A stretch of DNA of 64,000 nucleotides from NCBI GenBank assembly GCA_002150815.3, contig NDFF03000380.1:124001-188000 (forward strand). The letters are read 5' to 3'. Both the position numbers and the translations under genes were made by a program. The notes beneath the pieces were generated by a model. The model did not search any database. It saw only the letters and a list, made by a program, of their open reading frames with translations, and had not been told where the DNA came from. Below are positions 1 to 9,950 of this stretch, piece after piece; position 1 is the stretch's first letter; each line of letters starts with the position of its first letter. The stretch comes from Grammothele lineata. Lineage: Eukaryota > Basidiomycota > Agaricomycetes > Polyporales > Polyporaceae.

Positions 1-857
1 CCGAGTCGATCGCGCGCATACCGAGGGATTGCGGCATCAATTGCCTCCCTCCGCCCTTCGGGCAGGTGGGTGCGCTGGATGCTAAATCCTATCAATGCAT
101 ACACTGACATGACCCCTACGCCAGATGAACGGCCAAGCACAGCCTCTTCACAGGCTTCAGCCCACCAATCCTTCCCGGCGTCACGTTCCACTATTGGGCC
201 CGTTGGACACATGGAGCCCACATCGATTGGGGATTTGCAGCATCAGCCTGGTCGGAGTCGGACGGTCTTCAAACCAGTCGGTCGGGTAGTGCCTATCTCT
301 CCGAAGCAGGGACAGGCTGAAATGCCCGCTCCGCAGCTGGCATCCACGTCTACATCCCACGCCGGTATGTAATACTTTAACTTTAATTTTTATGTCACAA
401 GTAATGTGCTTTTCCAGGCCAGGCCGAATCCTCTACTCAGAGTACTTTGCGGAGGCCGGTTGGGCACTGCGTTCCGATTGAGCGAGCAGCATCGACCGGA
501 ACAGACAGTGGCACCTCTGGAGGTGGGAGATTTTCGATACTGGCCAGCAGATTCGAAGCTTTGAACGTGGAAGAAGCTGAACAAAGTCCTCCCCGAACGC
601 GATCCCCTTCACCGAGCTATTTCGGGGAACACAGTCCGCTTGGGCATGTCATTGAGGCCCGTCATGACGCGTTCGCCGTGCAACATTTTACCGCGCGGAA
701 CCATCAAGGTGCATTCTCATCATATCCTCCTGATTGGCAGACGTACCTCGGTCATCTCGTGGAAGATGCGCGGAGTTACACTTCGGTTTGGAAAGCGCAC
801 GAGGATGACAGCAATGTTACGAGTGACGATTCCCCGGCAACGCATGAGGGCACTTGA
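1..857 (+). CDS. 3' part of an unrecognised gene (5' end outside window)
   Basis: The frame is open from base 1 to the donor GTATGT after base 364. A 53-nt intron (365-417, ending TTTCCAG) then leads to a second exon at 418-857 that ends in TGA. The phases fit (364 nt leaves one base, completed by exon 2). The visible 268 or so residues are rich in Ser, Thr and Pro in the first half. The second half is more mixed, with several Trp, Tyr and His (a PDWQTYLGHLVEDARSY stretch). No signal peptide or membrane segment is visible in this part. An ATG at 70 lies in frame, but the frame is open upstream of it, so the true start is probably outside the window. I do not recognise the family. Codon use and clean splicing support a real gene; function unknown. 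Confidence 0.5.
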
Positions 858-1262
858 TTTGTAATTTTACATGAAAACACTTTGAAGAGTATGCACTACG
901 GGATATAACATGATGATTTGTATTATTGGTCTGTGTGGCATGGGAGGTAGTTGCGAGTTCCCCGAGATCGGGGAAGCTGAAAATGTTTGGCAGCTTTAGA
1001 AGGAAAAAAAAAATCCTCAAATGTCATCGAGCATACTTACCCTTGTGAACTACGCTTGAAGTGTATAGAAATATCCCAGTGTGTGGTGGAGAATGCTAAG
1101 GCCGCGAACTGGTACTTGCCCGAGATTGTCACTAAGGTCTCCACTGGCTGGGAAGGCACGTTGAGAAAAGTAAGTGAAAAGAGTGAGGACAAATTTGGCT
1201 CAAGGGGCCTTCCAGGGAAGGGGAAGGCTCCGCGGAGGTGGACACTCGGGGAGGTTGGGTCA

Positions 1263-2638
1263 TTCGCGCGAATGGCAATACCGGCTGAGCAGAGATACTC
1301 GTGCGAACGATTGTGCTGTGGAAGCTGATAGTCTGAAAATATGTAATATTAGTGCACTAAATTTTGAAGTTATCAAATGTGGTGGAATGGAGAAGACTGA
1401 GGAATTGATAATTCGGGCTATGTACGCCTCGGGGAACTCGGTGTCTCGGAGAGGTCTTGTGGTTCGCGCGAATGTGGGCACCGGGGTAGCGGAACATATT
1501 CGCGCGAAACGGTAGCATCGAATCAGCCAACTGTATGAGATTTTGTGGTGTTTAAAATGGGAAAATAAGCAGAAGGTGGAGCCTGAGGAATTGATGATAT
1601 GGGTTATGTACGCCTCGGGCAATTCGATTTCTCGGGGAAGTCTCACGATTCGCGCGAATGCGTGCATCAGGGTAACGGAACATGTTCGCGCGAAACGGTA
1701 GCACCGGATGAGCTAAATGTATAAGAGTTTGTGGTCTCCAATATGGGAACTTAACAAACTTAGTTCAATGTATGCAGAGGATGTATTCTGGCTAAGGAGC
1801 ACCTCGGGAAACTCGCCCATTCGGACAGGTTGGCTCATTCGCGCGAACGATGGTGCAGGGTGACCGAAACCATTCGCTCGAATGGCGGTCCTAGGGTAAT
1901 CGGAAATATTCGTGCATGAACGCTTTTTGGGTGCAATGGGGTGACTAGGGGCAAATATATATTGCTAGCTCTTTCATGATGTCTGAGGATGCCTCGGGTA
2001 AAACACGGTTATTCGCGCGAATGTGAGCGTCGGCTAACTGAGGGATTCGCGTGAATGGAGGAATAGGCAAGCGCAATTATCCGTGCAGACGGTTGCATCG
2101 GCGTCCCAAATAATTCTTGTGCAGGCCTATTCAGTTAATCTGAACGGATGACATGAACAGTGTTTTCAGGAAACCCAGTAATTGCCATGCGTGAAAATCT
2201 CGGGGGTCCTGCGTAGGAGCTTCGGTGATGCTGTTTATTCGCGCGAATGTGAGAATAGGCAAATAGAAGCATTCGCGCGAATGACAATAACGAGGAAGCT
2301 GGCTATTCGTGCGAATGACAACAGCGAAAAACCCAATGATTCGCGCGAATGGGTATGTCGCTAAACGAAATGTTTGACATGAATGATAGATCCGGGCAAC
2401 TGGGGCATTTGCATCAATGGTTATCTCGGGGAATTCGGCTCTGTGGGTTGCATGCATGCAGTACAGGATGGCAATAATGTATATACATAATGCATACTAG
2501 TCAGATATATAATCACACTGATGAAAGTCAGATCACAGGGCCTTCCCCGAGGAAGGTATTCGCGCGAACGGGAGTCTCGGGGAAACGAACTCGTTCGCGC
2601 AAATGCTACGACAGGCTATCCTGTTCGATTCGCCCGAA
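1263..2638. repeat. Array of 34-36 bp units cored by the palindrome TTCGCGCGAA
   Basis: Exact copies of TTCGCGCGAA start at 1263, 1463, 1499, 1649, 1685, 1838, 2012, 2238, 2272, 2340 and 2559. One- or two-base variants start at 1298, 1873, 2046, 2306, 2594 and 2629. Neighbouring copies are spaced 34-36 bp: 1463/1499, 1649/1685, 1838/1873, 2012/2046, then 2238/2272/2306/2340 at exactly 34 bp each and 2559/2594/2629 at 35 bp. Most copies sit in the longer word ATTCGCGCGAATG. The DNA between copies is not conserved. I noticed no copies elsewhere in the window. This looks like a decaying minisatellite or an array of binding sites for a symmetric DNA-binding protein. Confidence 0.8.
1401..1772 (+). 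repeat. Two imperfect ~186-bp direct repeats
   Basis: The segment beginning GGAATTGATAATTCGGGCTA at 1401 recurs in diverged form at 1587, an offset of 186 bp. Similarity continues through the GTACGCCTCGGG word, two palindromes and a GGTAGCA word after the second palindrome. Looser third and fourth copies, recognised by the CCTCGGG word, begin near 1796 and 1990. The 34-36 bp repeat is thus nested in a longer unit. Confidence 0.6.
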
Positions 2639-3370
2639 GAAATCTGAACGGTAAACACGGCTATCCAGGCAGCCAACCTGAACGGTAATACCGGCAAACC
2701 TGCGGCCATGCACTGGGTCGTCTGCTTGAGCTCTTCGATCTCACGCTGTGCATGCGCAATGCTATCTCGAGCGTCTTTCTCCGCGGATACCACGGCGGCA
2801 CTGAGGTCTTCACTCATCTTCTGGTAGATGTCAGTGAGAGATGCACACTCGCCCGAAAGATCGAAATTTATGTCCTTCAGCCTCTGCCGCTCAATGTGAC
2901 GGGTAAACGCAGCGCAAAACAAGATATAGGACAAGACTTGAGCGGACCTTCTGAAGCGCGGTGAGCTCCTCAATGGAGTCATCTATTTCTTCCGGATTTT
3001 TCAAATCTTCTTGGCTGGAAAGATATACTGATAAATCATGTGAATATTCAACGAGACGACAGATGAAAATTAGAATGCGAAGTACTTTTGATGACTGATG
3101 AAAGCTTGGTTGCAAGGGCTCCAGACATGGAGGTAACCCTGCGGTACTCCTGTAGTGTTCGGAATAGTAGCTACGTAGAACAGATTCTTCGCCAAGTAAT
3201 GAATTTACCTCATAACTCATGGACCATCGTGTACGAAATGACTGGGAGGTGCATGCGTCGAATTCTATGATATTTGCTTCGCCGGAGATGAGCGAGTTAC
3301 GGAGTTCACGAGCGGCCCCCTCTAGTGTGGAGATGCGAGAAGAGGTGGTGGCGGCCAGCCTTGCGGACAT
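2533..3370 (-). pseudogene. Class B coiled-coil gene, 3'-truncated copy
   Basis: Paralogue of the gene starting at 62788. The proposed exons are 3370..3209, 3149..3086, 3006..2948 and 2883 onward; exons 1 and 2 (162 and 64 nt) have exactly the same lengths as in the other copy. The two proteins share a DACTSQ motif near residue 40, an EYR start of exon 2, an NPEE/DPEE motif and a helical segment ending in EELKQ or DALKQ. The last part of the reading frame (about 2533-2700) no longer resembles the paralogue and runs into three copies of the TTCGCGCGAA repeat. It therefore lacks the 100 or more residues that follow in the right-hand copy. It may be a pseudogene or a gene with a new short C-terminus. 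It is divergent from the class A gene at 4589. Function unknown; predicted helical and soluble. Confidence 0.55.
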
Positions 3371-3433
3371 ATTGTTAGACCAGAGAGAGTTACTTTCAAA
3401 GGAGCTTGGATCCCTTCAGGCGGAAAGTTGTCT

Positions 3434-3444
3434 GATTTATATAG
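3434..3444 (-). promoter_or_regulatory. TATA box of the left class B gene
   Basis: On the minus strand this reads CTATATAAATC, about 65 nt before the ATG at 3370. The other genes of this family have a TATA-like box at a similar distance. Confidence 0.55.
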
Positions 3445-4513
3445 TGACACCGCGTATAGCGTGACCGAACGATCCAGGGAGCCCGCACAGCATGCTCTGC
3501 GAGCGCCACTCAAAACAAGGAGCGGTTGTCTCACAGTGTTCATGCCGAGTCCCCGCTGATCTACGCACCTACTATTGCGAGCGCCCATCACTAGACGCGA
3601 ATTGAATGTGTCAGGCCTCACGGTGATGTACGAGAAAGTACAATGCATTGACCCCATGTCTGATGGCCACCCGATGGCCACCACGACTCAGTCTTCTTCT
3701 CCATCCGTCCCCTTCTTGAACCTCTCGTCTTCCTTTCGTTATCACTGTGAGACAAAGCGTGTTGTACTTTTTATAGATAACCCGAGAGTTAACTGACAGC
3801 GACGGACCAACGCCGTACGCCGTACTCAAAATCATAAACCATAGTTTAGACCCACTTGATAGTAGTACCACATTTAACGCCGAGACATATATCTATACAT
3901 ATCAGCAGAATTACGTAGGCAGCACTTTAGATTTGCTGAATTCACAAACAAAACACTTCTGAGGTGCCCTTCCGCTCAACCCATGACCCCCCTTCAAGCT
4001 TTCCTATCTTCGGATATGACTACTCTAGGGTTTAAGTTATACAGGGAAGCCGGCAGCGTACTATAACTCCCTATCCATGCGCCGAACTGCTTCGCCTTGA
4101 TTCTGCATCGTGTACGCCCCAAAACCACCTTCGTAGAAGTCTGTTGACAATTATCCGCTTTCTAGTATCATCAGTAGCTTCCCTGCATCTCAGCGAGACA
4201 GGACTTGACCTTGAGGTTCGGTGATAACGAGTAGGTGCTGGTACGCTCGTCCACTCCGATGCTGTACGTTTGATATTCAGTGGCTCGCGTCCCTTTGAAA
4301 AAGGAATGGTCCATACTGAAAGACTCGCACCTGACTCGTAGATCATTTCTTATTGGCTGCTAGAACTCCACCTGGATAAATGCTGCGGCATCCGATGAAC
4401 ACGATATCCACCACCTGTAGGCCGGCGTTGCAATGAACCACGATCGTGGTAGCACGGCAGGTGGACGCCACAGCAGATTGATTTATTTCACTAATTTTTG
4501 GATCACTAGATGC
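3445..4513. other. Divergent intergenic region, left A/B pair
   Basis: Lies between the divergently transcribed class B (3370) and class A (4589) genes, whose start codons are about 1.22 kb apart. No convincing coding frame. It presumably holds upstream regulatory DNA for both genes. I see no clear alignment to the equivalent spacer at 61.6-62.7 kb. Confidence 0.5.
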
Positions 4514-4522
4514 TGATAAAAA
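4514..4522 (+). promoter_or_regulatory. TATA-like box of the left class A gene
   Basis: GATAAAAAG lies about 70 nt upstream of the ATG at 4589. The matching site of the right class A gene is TAATAAAAGGG at a similar distance. Confidence 0.45.
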
Positions 4523-4588
4523 GGGACATCCAAGTCGTCCGACTGCAACGACAATCCCTCGTCGTCTGTGCCATCTCTCTTCTTCACC

Positions 4589-6256
4589 ATGTCCACCACC
4601 CACACCAAGACCATTACTACCGCAATCAGTCAATCGTTAGAAGATTCAGGGACACACAATGATGCGGTTGAAGAGATGACTATGCAGCTGGACTCTCAGA
4701 GCTGGAAGACTGAAGCCGAGAAGGAAATCGGCCTCCTTACTGAGACCGTTCGTCAGATCCGGGATGCTAACAGGAAGATCCGCGGCGAGCTGCTCGACTT
4801 TGACAATTCCCGGTTTTGTAATCATGAAGGTAACGACATTCGCCTTGGGCCGAGATGGGATGAGCTCTCGCAAGTGAGTCTGAAGCGGCGGCGCACGTGA
4901 ATAGAGCTACTAAATACTCATTTTCATCTACGTCGCTAGCGGTTCGACATGCTGCTCGACGTCAGCCACAAGACTGCCATAGATGCATCAAGTCTGATGA
5001 AGCGTAAGTAGTATGACTCCAACCCCTTCGTTAGAGCCATTTGTGACTTGAATTCATATACCTTAGAATACATCGCCACAATTCTCAGCACAGAAGTTAC
5101 ACGAGATGAGATAGAAGATGTCAAAGTCGAGCTGAGAAATTTCTTGAAGGTGCATTTACTTTTGCTCTTGAAAGACGTGGTTGCTCATATATAATCCGCA
5201 TCCCAGAAATTCGAGAGCAAAGTGAAGGCAGCGGAGGACACAAAGATTCAATTTGACAAACTCGAGAAAGACGTCGACCTATTCCAGACCGAGATCAGCA
5301 CTGCGCTGAAGGACGCTGGCTGCGCAATGAGTAACGTCCTCGCCAGTGCGAGAGAGAATGTCGATGAGCTCAGGAATAAACTGAGGGTGTGAGTCCGGTT
5401 CTCTTAGCCATGCGTTCTCGTGCTGACCTCTTAATGCAGTCTATCTGAGCAAGTATGCATCGTGCTCTCACTGCAGCACTCACCAATAACTGACTCTAAA
5501 ATATTCATAGATCGATGATATCTCCCACACGACGTCGAAACTCCTTTCTGTCGGTGCAGGGGCAATGTCTCGCCTCCTGCATACCCTGGCCCCTTCTGCC
5601 ATGAGCGAAGCAATGGTACGTGCATCATTGCTGCCTCCTCGATCATACGCCATCTCAACCCGGAGTTCTCCCGCAGTCCTCTGTAGTCAAAGCAGCGCGC
5701 AGCGAGTTCAGATTAATACCTCTAAAGAAAGAGAAGAAAGGTATCGTCATTTCATTTTACGCTTTCCTCCAGGGCTATAATATTTCGATCACGCGTTTAG
5801 AAGTTGAGAATGAGCTCGAGAAGGCGAAGGCGATCGCATTCGATCACATTGAAAGCGACGAGTTGCTCAAGAAGTACGAGAAGACGCTCAACCACACCAA
5901 GGACGACGTCGGGGAGGTCGCCAAAAAGCTAGGGCTCATCGCCCACATCTGGCAATTCGTGCGTCGTGCTTCCACTCATCGGAGTACATATAGAAATTGG
6001 CTGACGGTCTTGGGATTCAGCTCCAATCCGACATGTTCGAAATGGAGACACAACTCGAGACGGTCGTTGATGGACCGACGACGAGCGTAAGTTACGCGCT
6101 GTCAGCGCCGCAGTATTTCTAGACAATGAGCTGAAACAACTTCGACTGTAGCGCTTCAACAAGAAGCTCAAACCCACTGAGAAAATATACGACAGGATCA
6201 CCGGGCTGCTGGATAAGTACGCGAGGGGCGTAGAGTCGCACGCCGTCCAGGCTTGA
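4589..6256 (+). CDS. Class A coiled-coil protein, ten-exon gene
   Basis: Proposed exons: 4589-4873, 4940-5003, 5067-5149, 5207-5388, 5440-5452, 5511-5615, a very short one near 5677-5682, 5773-5958, 6021-6086 and 6152-6256, with matching phases. The product is about 360 residues and almost entirely helical. It has heptad-like charged stretches (for example around the DVDLFQ motif in exon 4, and in exon 8). A less polar, Gly/Ala/Leu-rich stretch in exon 6 (about residues 217-240) is flanked by the long helices. The C-terminal exon starts RFNKKL. The start at 4589 is preferred over an in-frame ATG at 4568 because the TATA-like box is about 70 nt upstream and the paralogue starts similarly. The exact ends of exon 7 are unresolved: reading through 5683-5772 is also open. 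The layout of long helices around one apolar segment recalls ClyA/Hbl/XaxA-type helical proteins, but I see no diagnostic motif; function is inference only. Confidence 0.7.
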
Positions 6257-7088
6257 CAGCTTGAAAGGCGCCCATCCCATGAAGCGCACACGCTTCGGGA
6301 ATCCCTCTTCTAAGTCGCCGGACCGCTGAGGCCATAGGCCGACGCGGCCCAATGGCCCCAGAGTCTCCAGCGAAGGACGATCGCACTCTACAGTACTATA
6401 CACCACAACTCCCGTTCCGGTTCGCATTGTATGCTTCGGAAGAATTGAACATACCTTATGCTTGTCCCGAACGAGGCCCTACGCTCGAGGAGCATCTCGA
6501 ACGTTGTCCGAGTGGTCGAGCCTGAACCTTACTCCAGGTGTTCCTGCTTCGAGGAGGCACTGGGTGGAGACGAAGTTGAGCACCAGTGGCAAGTCGGGAT
6601 AGAACCTCGGCGCGTCGTCCTGCTTGCGCGGGGTCCGGGGAGCGTGCTATGTCGCGAGTGGACTCGGAGTCCTGGAACTCTTCCCCTAAAAATCCAGGCT
6701 GCTTGAGCGTGCGTCCAGAACCTAACGTAGACAGCGAACTTAAGCAGACATGCGAACGTGGCGCGTGAGGGCAAGAGCCTAGCGTTGTCGGCGTTCAAAC
6801 TCAAGTCTAGTGCTTAGTCAGGTTGTCCCACCTCTATCTCGAGTCACAACATCGCCGGGCGTCAGAGTAGACTCCTGCGAGGCCCTTTTAAGTACGCCTC
6901 CCGAGCGTACCTTCGTCTCCACTCCCGCAGTCCCGCTACCGCTGTCCGTAAATGCTGCTTGACGCTAGGACGCAGCGGTCGTTGAAGACCTCACGCTGGA
7001 CCGTCTATGGCATAGCTAGGCCCATCAGCATAGTCAGTGTCGTCCTCTGAGTCCAGAAGCACCAAGGCTATTAGCGTCGCGCTCAGCA
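6257..7088. other. Intergenic stretch, no gene seen
   Basis: Between the class A gene and the transposon. Only short frames with shadow-like composition; no splice-supported gene, RNA gene or clear repeat recognised. Confidence 0.5.
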
Positions 7089-7090
7089 TA

Positions 7091-7305
7091 CAGTAGCTTA
7101 CAAAACTATTTCCAGGAATGGTAGTCCGGCGCTATTTTGCCCATATCTCCGCGAATAGTTGACGGAATTTGGTGATTCAAATTCTGTCGGTTAGCTGTAT
7201 ATCTTGGCTTTCTAACGGTGTATGATATATGTGAAACGGATAAAATGTGGCTGAGATATCGAGCACTCTTTGGGTACACCTTCTGGAAATAGTTTTGTAA
7301 CTGGT
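7091..7305 (+). repeat. Left terminal inverted repeat of the Tc1/mariner element
   Basis: 215 bp, the inverse of 8493-8707 with two mismatches. The outer 20 or so bases (AGCTTACAAAACTATTTCC) recur in inverted orientation at the inner edge (GGAAATAGTTTTGTAACTGG, 7285-7304), so each arm is itself bounded by an inverted pair of probable transposase sites. Confidence 0.9.
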
Positions 7306-7313
7306 ACAAATTG

Positions 7314-8350
7314 TTAATACAATCCATTGTCCCAGTACTTTGTGTAGCCTCTGTTGGCCTGAAACACACCCCTAATCCTATCAGGCATACTGCTGACTAG
7401 TTTCTGGCACTCTTGCTCTGAAATCGCCTCCCACTCCGCCTGTACCCTGCCCCACAACTCCTTTATCGACATTGGAGGCTTTTTGTATGCTGCAAGCTTC
7501 CGTTTCAGGTTACCCTATAACTGTTCAATGGGGTTGAGGTCTGGAGACTGTGGGGGCTACTCCACGAACTAAATCCTATTCTTTTAGAAGCATTGTTTGG
7601 CCTTCTGATTGGTGCGCTTGGGGTCACTGTCTTGCTGGAAGGTGGTGTCGTTGACACTAATATCCCAATTATAGAAGGAATTCTTAACCTCATCCTCTAT
7701 AACTCCACATAGAGGTTAGCATCCATCTTCCCATCAATCCTGCATGAGTGGCCCATTCCCTTCCATCCAAAGCACCCCCAAAACATCAAGCTTTCCCCAC
7801 AGTGCCTGAGTGTGCCATTCACCAGGCGGTCGCTGAGCCCTTCCCCTTGCTTCTTTCACACCAATTTCCTCCCATCTGACCCCACCCCATGGATTTGAGT
7901 CTCATCAAACTAAATTACCCTCTCCCAGTCCACCACAACCTAGGATTTCTTCGCCAGAGTGAACACGTACTGCTTTGCCTTATGTGCCTTGGTCAGGGTA
8001 GGCCGTTTCCTCTTTGTTACAGCCAGCAACCCTTGCCATTTCAGTGTCTTGTGGATGGTTTAGATAGAGACATCCCTAAGGAAGGTATCCCTAGTGGCCC
8101 AGTGAGCTTTAACAGTAGTATTGGCCTTGCAGGTCTTAATGAGGCAGGTAGCGTAGTGTATGTTATCGGCGGTAAAAAGAGATGGACAGCCACCCTTGGC
8201 TTTGGGGACCTCCGGGACATGTGTAAAGTGGATTTTATTGATCTGACTGCTGTTGACACCATTTTCTTGCCTGATGGCAGTGATAGGGAGGCCCTGTGCA
8301 GCAAGAGAGATGATTGTGTTGACCATGGTGGATGAAAGTGGTGGAGGCAT
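7314..8350 (-). pseudogene. Degenerate Tc1/mariner (DDE) transposase
   Basis: The N-terminal 96 codons are open and contain a helix-turn-helix (the ISLAAQGLPITAIRQENGV region, then SSQINKIH) followed by PKAKGGCP, a typical Tc1-like DNA-binding region. Downstream, scattered in frame, are the catalytic landmarks: DWERVI then FDETQ (first Asp), GSDGRK, FQQDSDPKRT (second Asp) and SPDLNPIEQL (Glu). Between them are at least seven stops and one frameshift near 7700-7712. Four stops fall where the family normally has Trp: before FDETQ, after GRKLV, before PPQSPDL and after IEQL. The frame ends at TAA 7316..7314. Not functional as it stands. Confidence 0.85.
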
Positions 8351-8492
8351 GATGGTGCTAGTAGTTTAAGGTGTCTGAACCAACTGATGACCTGGTATGA
8401 TGTATTCAACATTGTGTAACATAATCCCACAGTGTCATATGACATCACTACCAGATTTGTTAAACAATGCCTGACTTGCATGCAGGCTAAAC

Positions 8493-8707
8493 ACCAGTTA
8501 CAAAAGTATTTCCAGAAGGTGTACCCAAAGAGCGCTCGATATCTCAGCCACATTTTATCCGTTTCACATATATCATACACCGTTAGAAAGCCAAGATATA
8601 CAGCTAACCGACAGAATTTGAATCACCAAATTCCGTCAACTATTCGCGGAGATATGGGCAAAATAGCGCCGGACTACCATTCCTGGAAATAGTTTTGTAA
8701 GCTACTG
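8493..8707 (-). repeat. Right terminal inverted repeat of the Tc1/mariner element
   Basis: Inverse of 7091-7305. The two differences are in the GAGC[A/G]CTC word and in the AATA[G/C]TTTTG word near the inner edge. It has the same internal inverted-pair arrangement. Confidence 0.9.
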
Positions 8708-8915
8708 TATCAAACGAGCCAACCACCAACCTCGCATTCCCCACCCGTCCCACTGTCATCCAAGATTCGCGCTCGCAGTCCGTGTGCGACTTGCGCAACC
8801 CATCTGGCATCCATCGCCCACACGCGTCGTGGCTGCCAGCGCGCCAGTGGCACGAGGCAACTCCAGCTCGGAACAGCCCGGGTGGCGGTCGGGCACGCCC
8901 CCGCACTGCGCAGAA

Positions 8916-8946
8916 CGTAAGGTTGGGCTCATCCACGATCCTCCAC
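8916..8946 (-). repeat. 31-bp perfect inverted repeat, left copy
   Basis: Inverse of 9920-9950. The pair lies about 1 kb apart just outside the transposon. Both copies encode the same WRIVDEPNLT peptide in one frame (minus strand here, plus strand in the partner), suggesting a duplicated fragment of coding or once-coding DNA. Confidence 0.75.
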
Positions 8947-8988
8947 ATCGCTTAGATAAAGCGTGATAAAGCGTGACTGACCACTCAG

Positions 8989-9117
8989 AATCTATAGAAA
9001 ACTCCATTTGAGCTCCGATTACGATTCGAGCTCCTATTTTTTGTGCGTATGGAAAGGATGGAGAAAAAATAGGAAGCAGTTTTGGGATTGCTACCACCAT
9101 TGGATTGTCTATAGATT
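8989..9117. mobile_element. Candidate 129-bp MITE-like inverted-repeat element
   Basis: An A+T-rich block in GC-rich surroundings. It starts AATCTATAGAAAACTCCA and ends, read inverted, AATCTATAGACAATCCAA: imperfect terminal inverted repeats of about 17 bp. Inside is a perfect 10-bp hairpin stem (CCTATTTTTT at 9033-9042 with AAAAAATAGG at 9064-9073). No clear target duplication, so assignment as a mobile element is tentative. Confidence 0.4.
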
Positions 9118-9919
9118 TTTATAGTACATACGGCGAAGGACAGAATAAGCGAGGAGGCGCTTCGCGAGGTGTGCAGCGCCCAGATAGGTGTCTCGCGCGC
9201 AGCCAGCTCAACGATGCGCGCGGTATCTCCGTCAACGCTCCTAGCTCAAGTGCCCGCCTGTTGGCATGACCGGCGCAGAAGTGCAGCGCGTGGACCAAGA
9301 ATAATCACGAAAGTGTACGCTCTCCGACTCGGACTCCGATACAACCAGGACACTAATAGAGACAGCGAGAGGACTCATCTGCTACCGCTCGTTCCGTTAG
9401 AATCCTCGCGAAGATAATGAGGGGAAAGACCTGAATTCGTCAAAGAGCGTGCGCACGAGCTGCGGTACTATCCGCCCGGCTCGCCATACCTCCCGTCTCA
9501 GGCTCAGTCGTATCCAGATCCGACTGGCCCCGGATCCGACTCCATTTCTCTACGATAAACAACACCGCATCTCCAAGTTCCTGTACCCTCCGCTAACCTA
9601 GCAATTACATGCTTAACACTCCAGCAGTTCGTCGTGAGTGGCAGCTCAAAAGCCTCATCCGTTTGGTGAGCGAGTCGGACCTCCTCGGACGAGGCTATGA
9701 TAAGTACATACTTCGCCCTCACTCGCTAATACAGCATCATACTTCATATAATGACAACATCCTTCTTGTGCACTCATCGCGCTCCCCGCGCGCCCTTCGC
9801 GCCCTTCACACACACATCGCGAATGCTCCTCAGAGTCGCGCCCTTCGCCCGCGCGAGGGCGCTTGGGTGCATAAGTCCGGAGTCACGATTTGTCACCACA
9901 TCATCACGGTCCGTCACAA

Positions 9920-9950
9920 GTGGAGGATCGTGGATGAGCCCAACCTTACG
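9920..9950 (+). repeat. 31-bp perfect inverted repeat, right copy
   Basis: Inverse of 8916-8946. On this strand it is read GTGGAGGATCGTGGATGAGC and onward. Beyond it, a weaker CGTGACT/CGTGAT similarity is shared by both flanks. Confidence 0.75.

Larger units (their letters stand above)
7091..8707 (-). mobile_element. Tc1/mariner-family DNA transposon
   Basis: A 1617-bp element flanked by TA on both sides (7089-7090 and 8708-8709), the target duplication typical of Tc1/mariner elements. It carries 215-bp terminal inverted repeats that differ at only two positions that I see. Between them lies a degenerate transposase reading frame on the minus strand. The ends begin CAGTAGCTTACAAAACTATT. The nearly identical repeats suggest a fairly recent insertion, while the transposase is broken, so it was probably moved by an enzyme made elsewhere. 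Confidence 0.9.

Noticed and set aside
1263..2638. CRISPR-like reading of the 34-36 bp repeat array
   Set aside because: The repeated core is only about 10-13 bp, units are direct and degenerate, the DNA is eukaryotic, and no cas-like genes are present.
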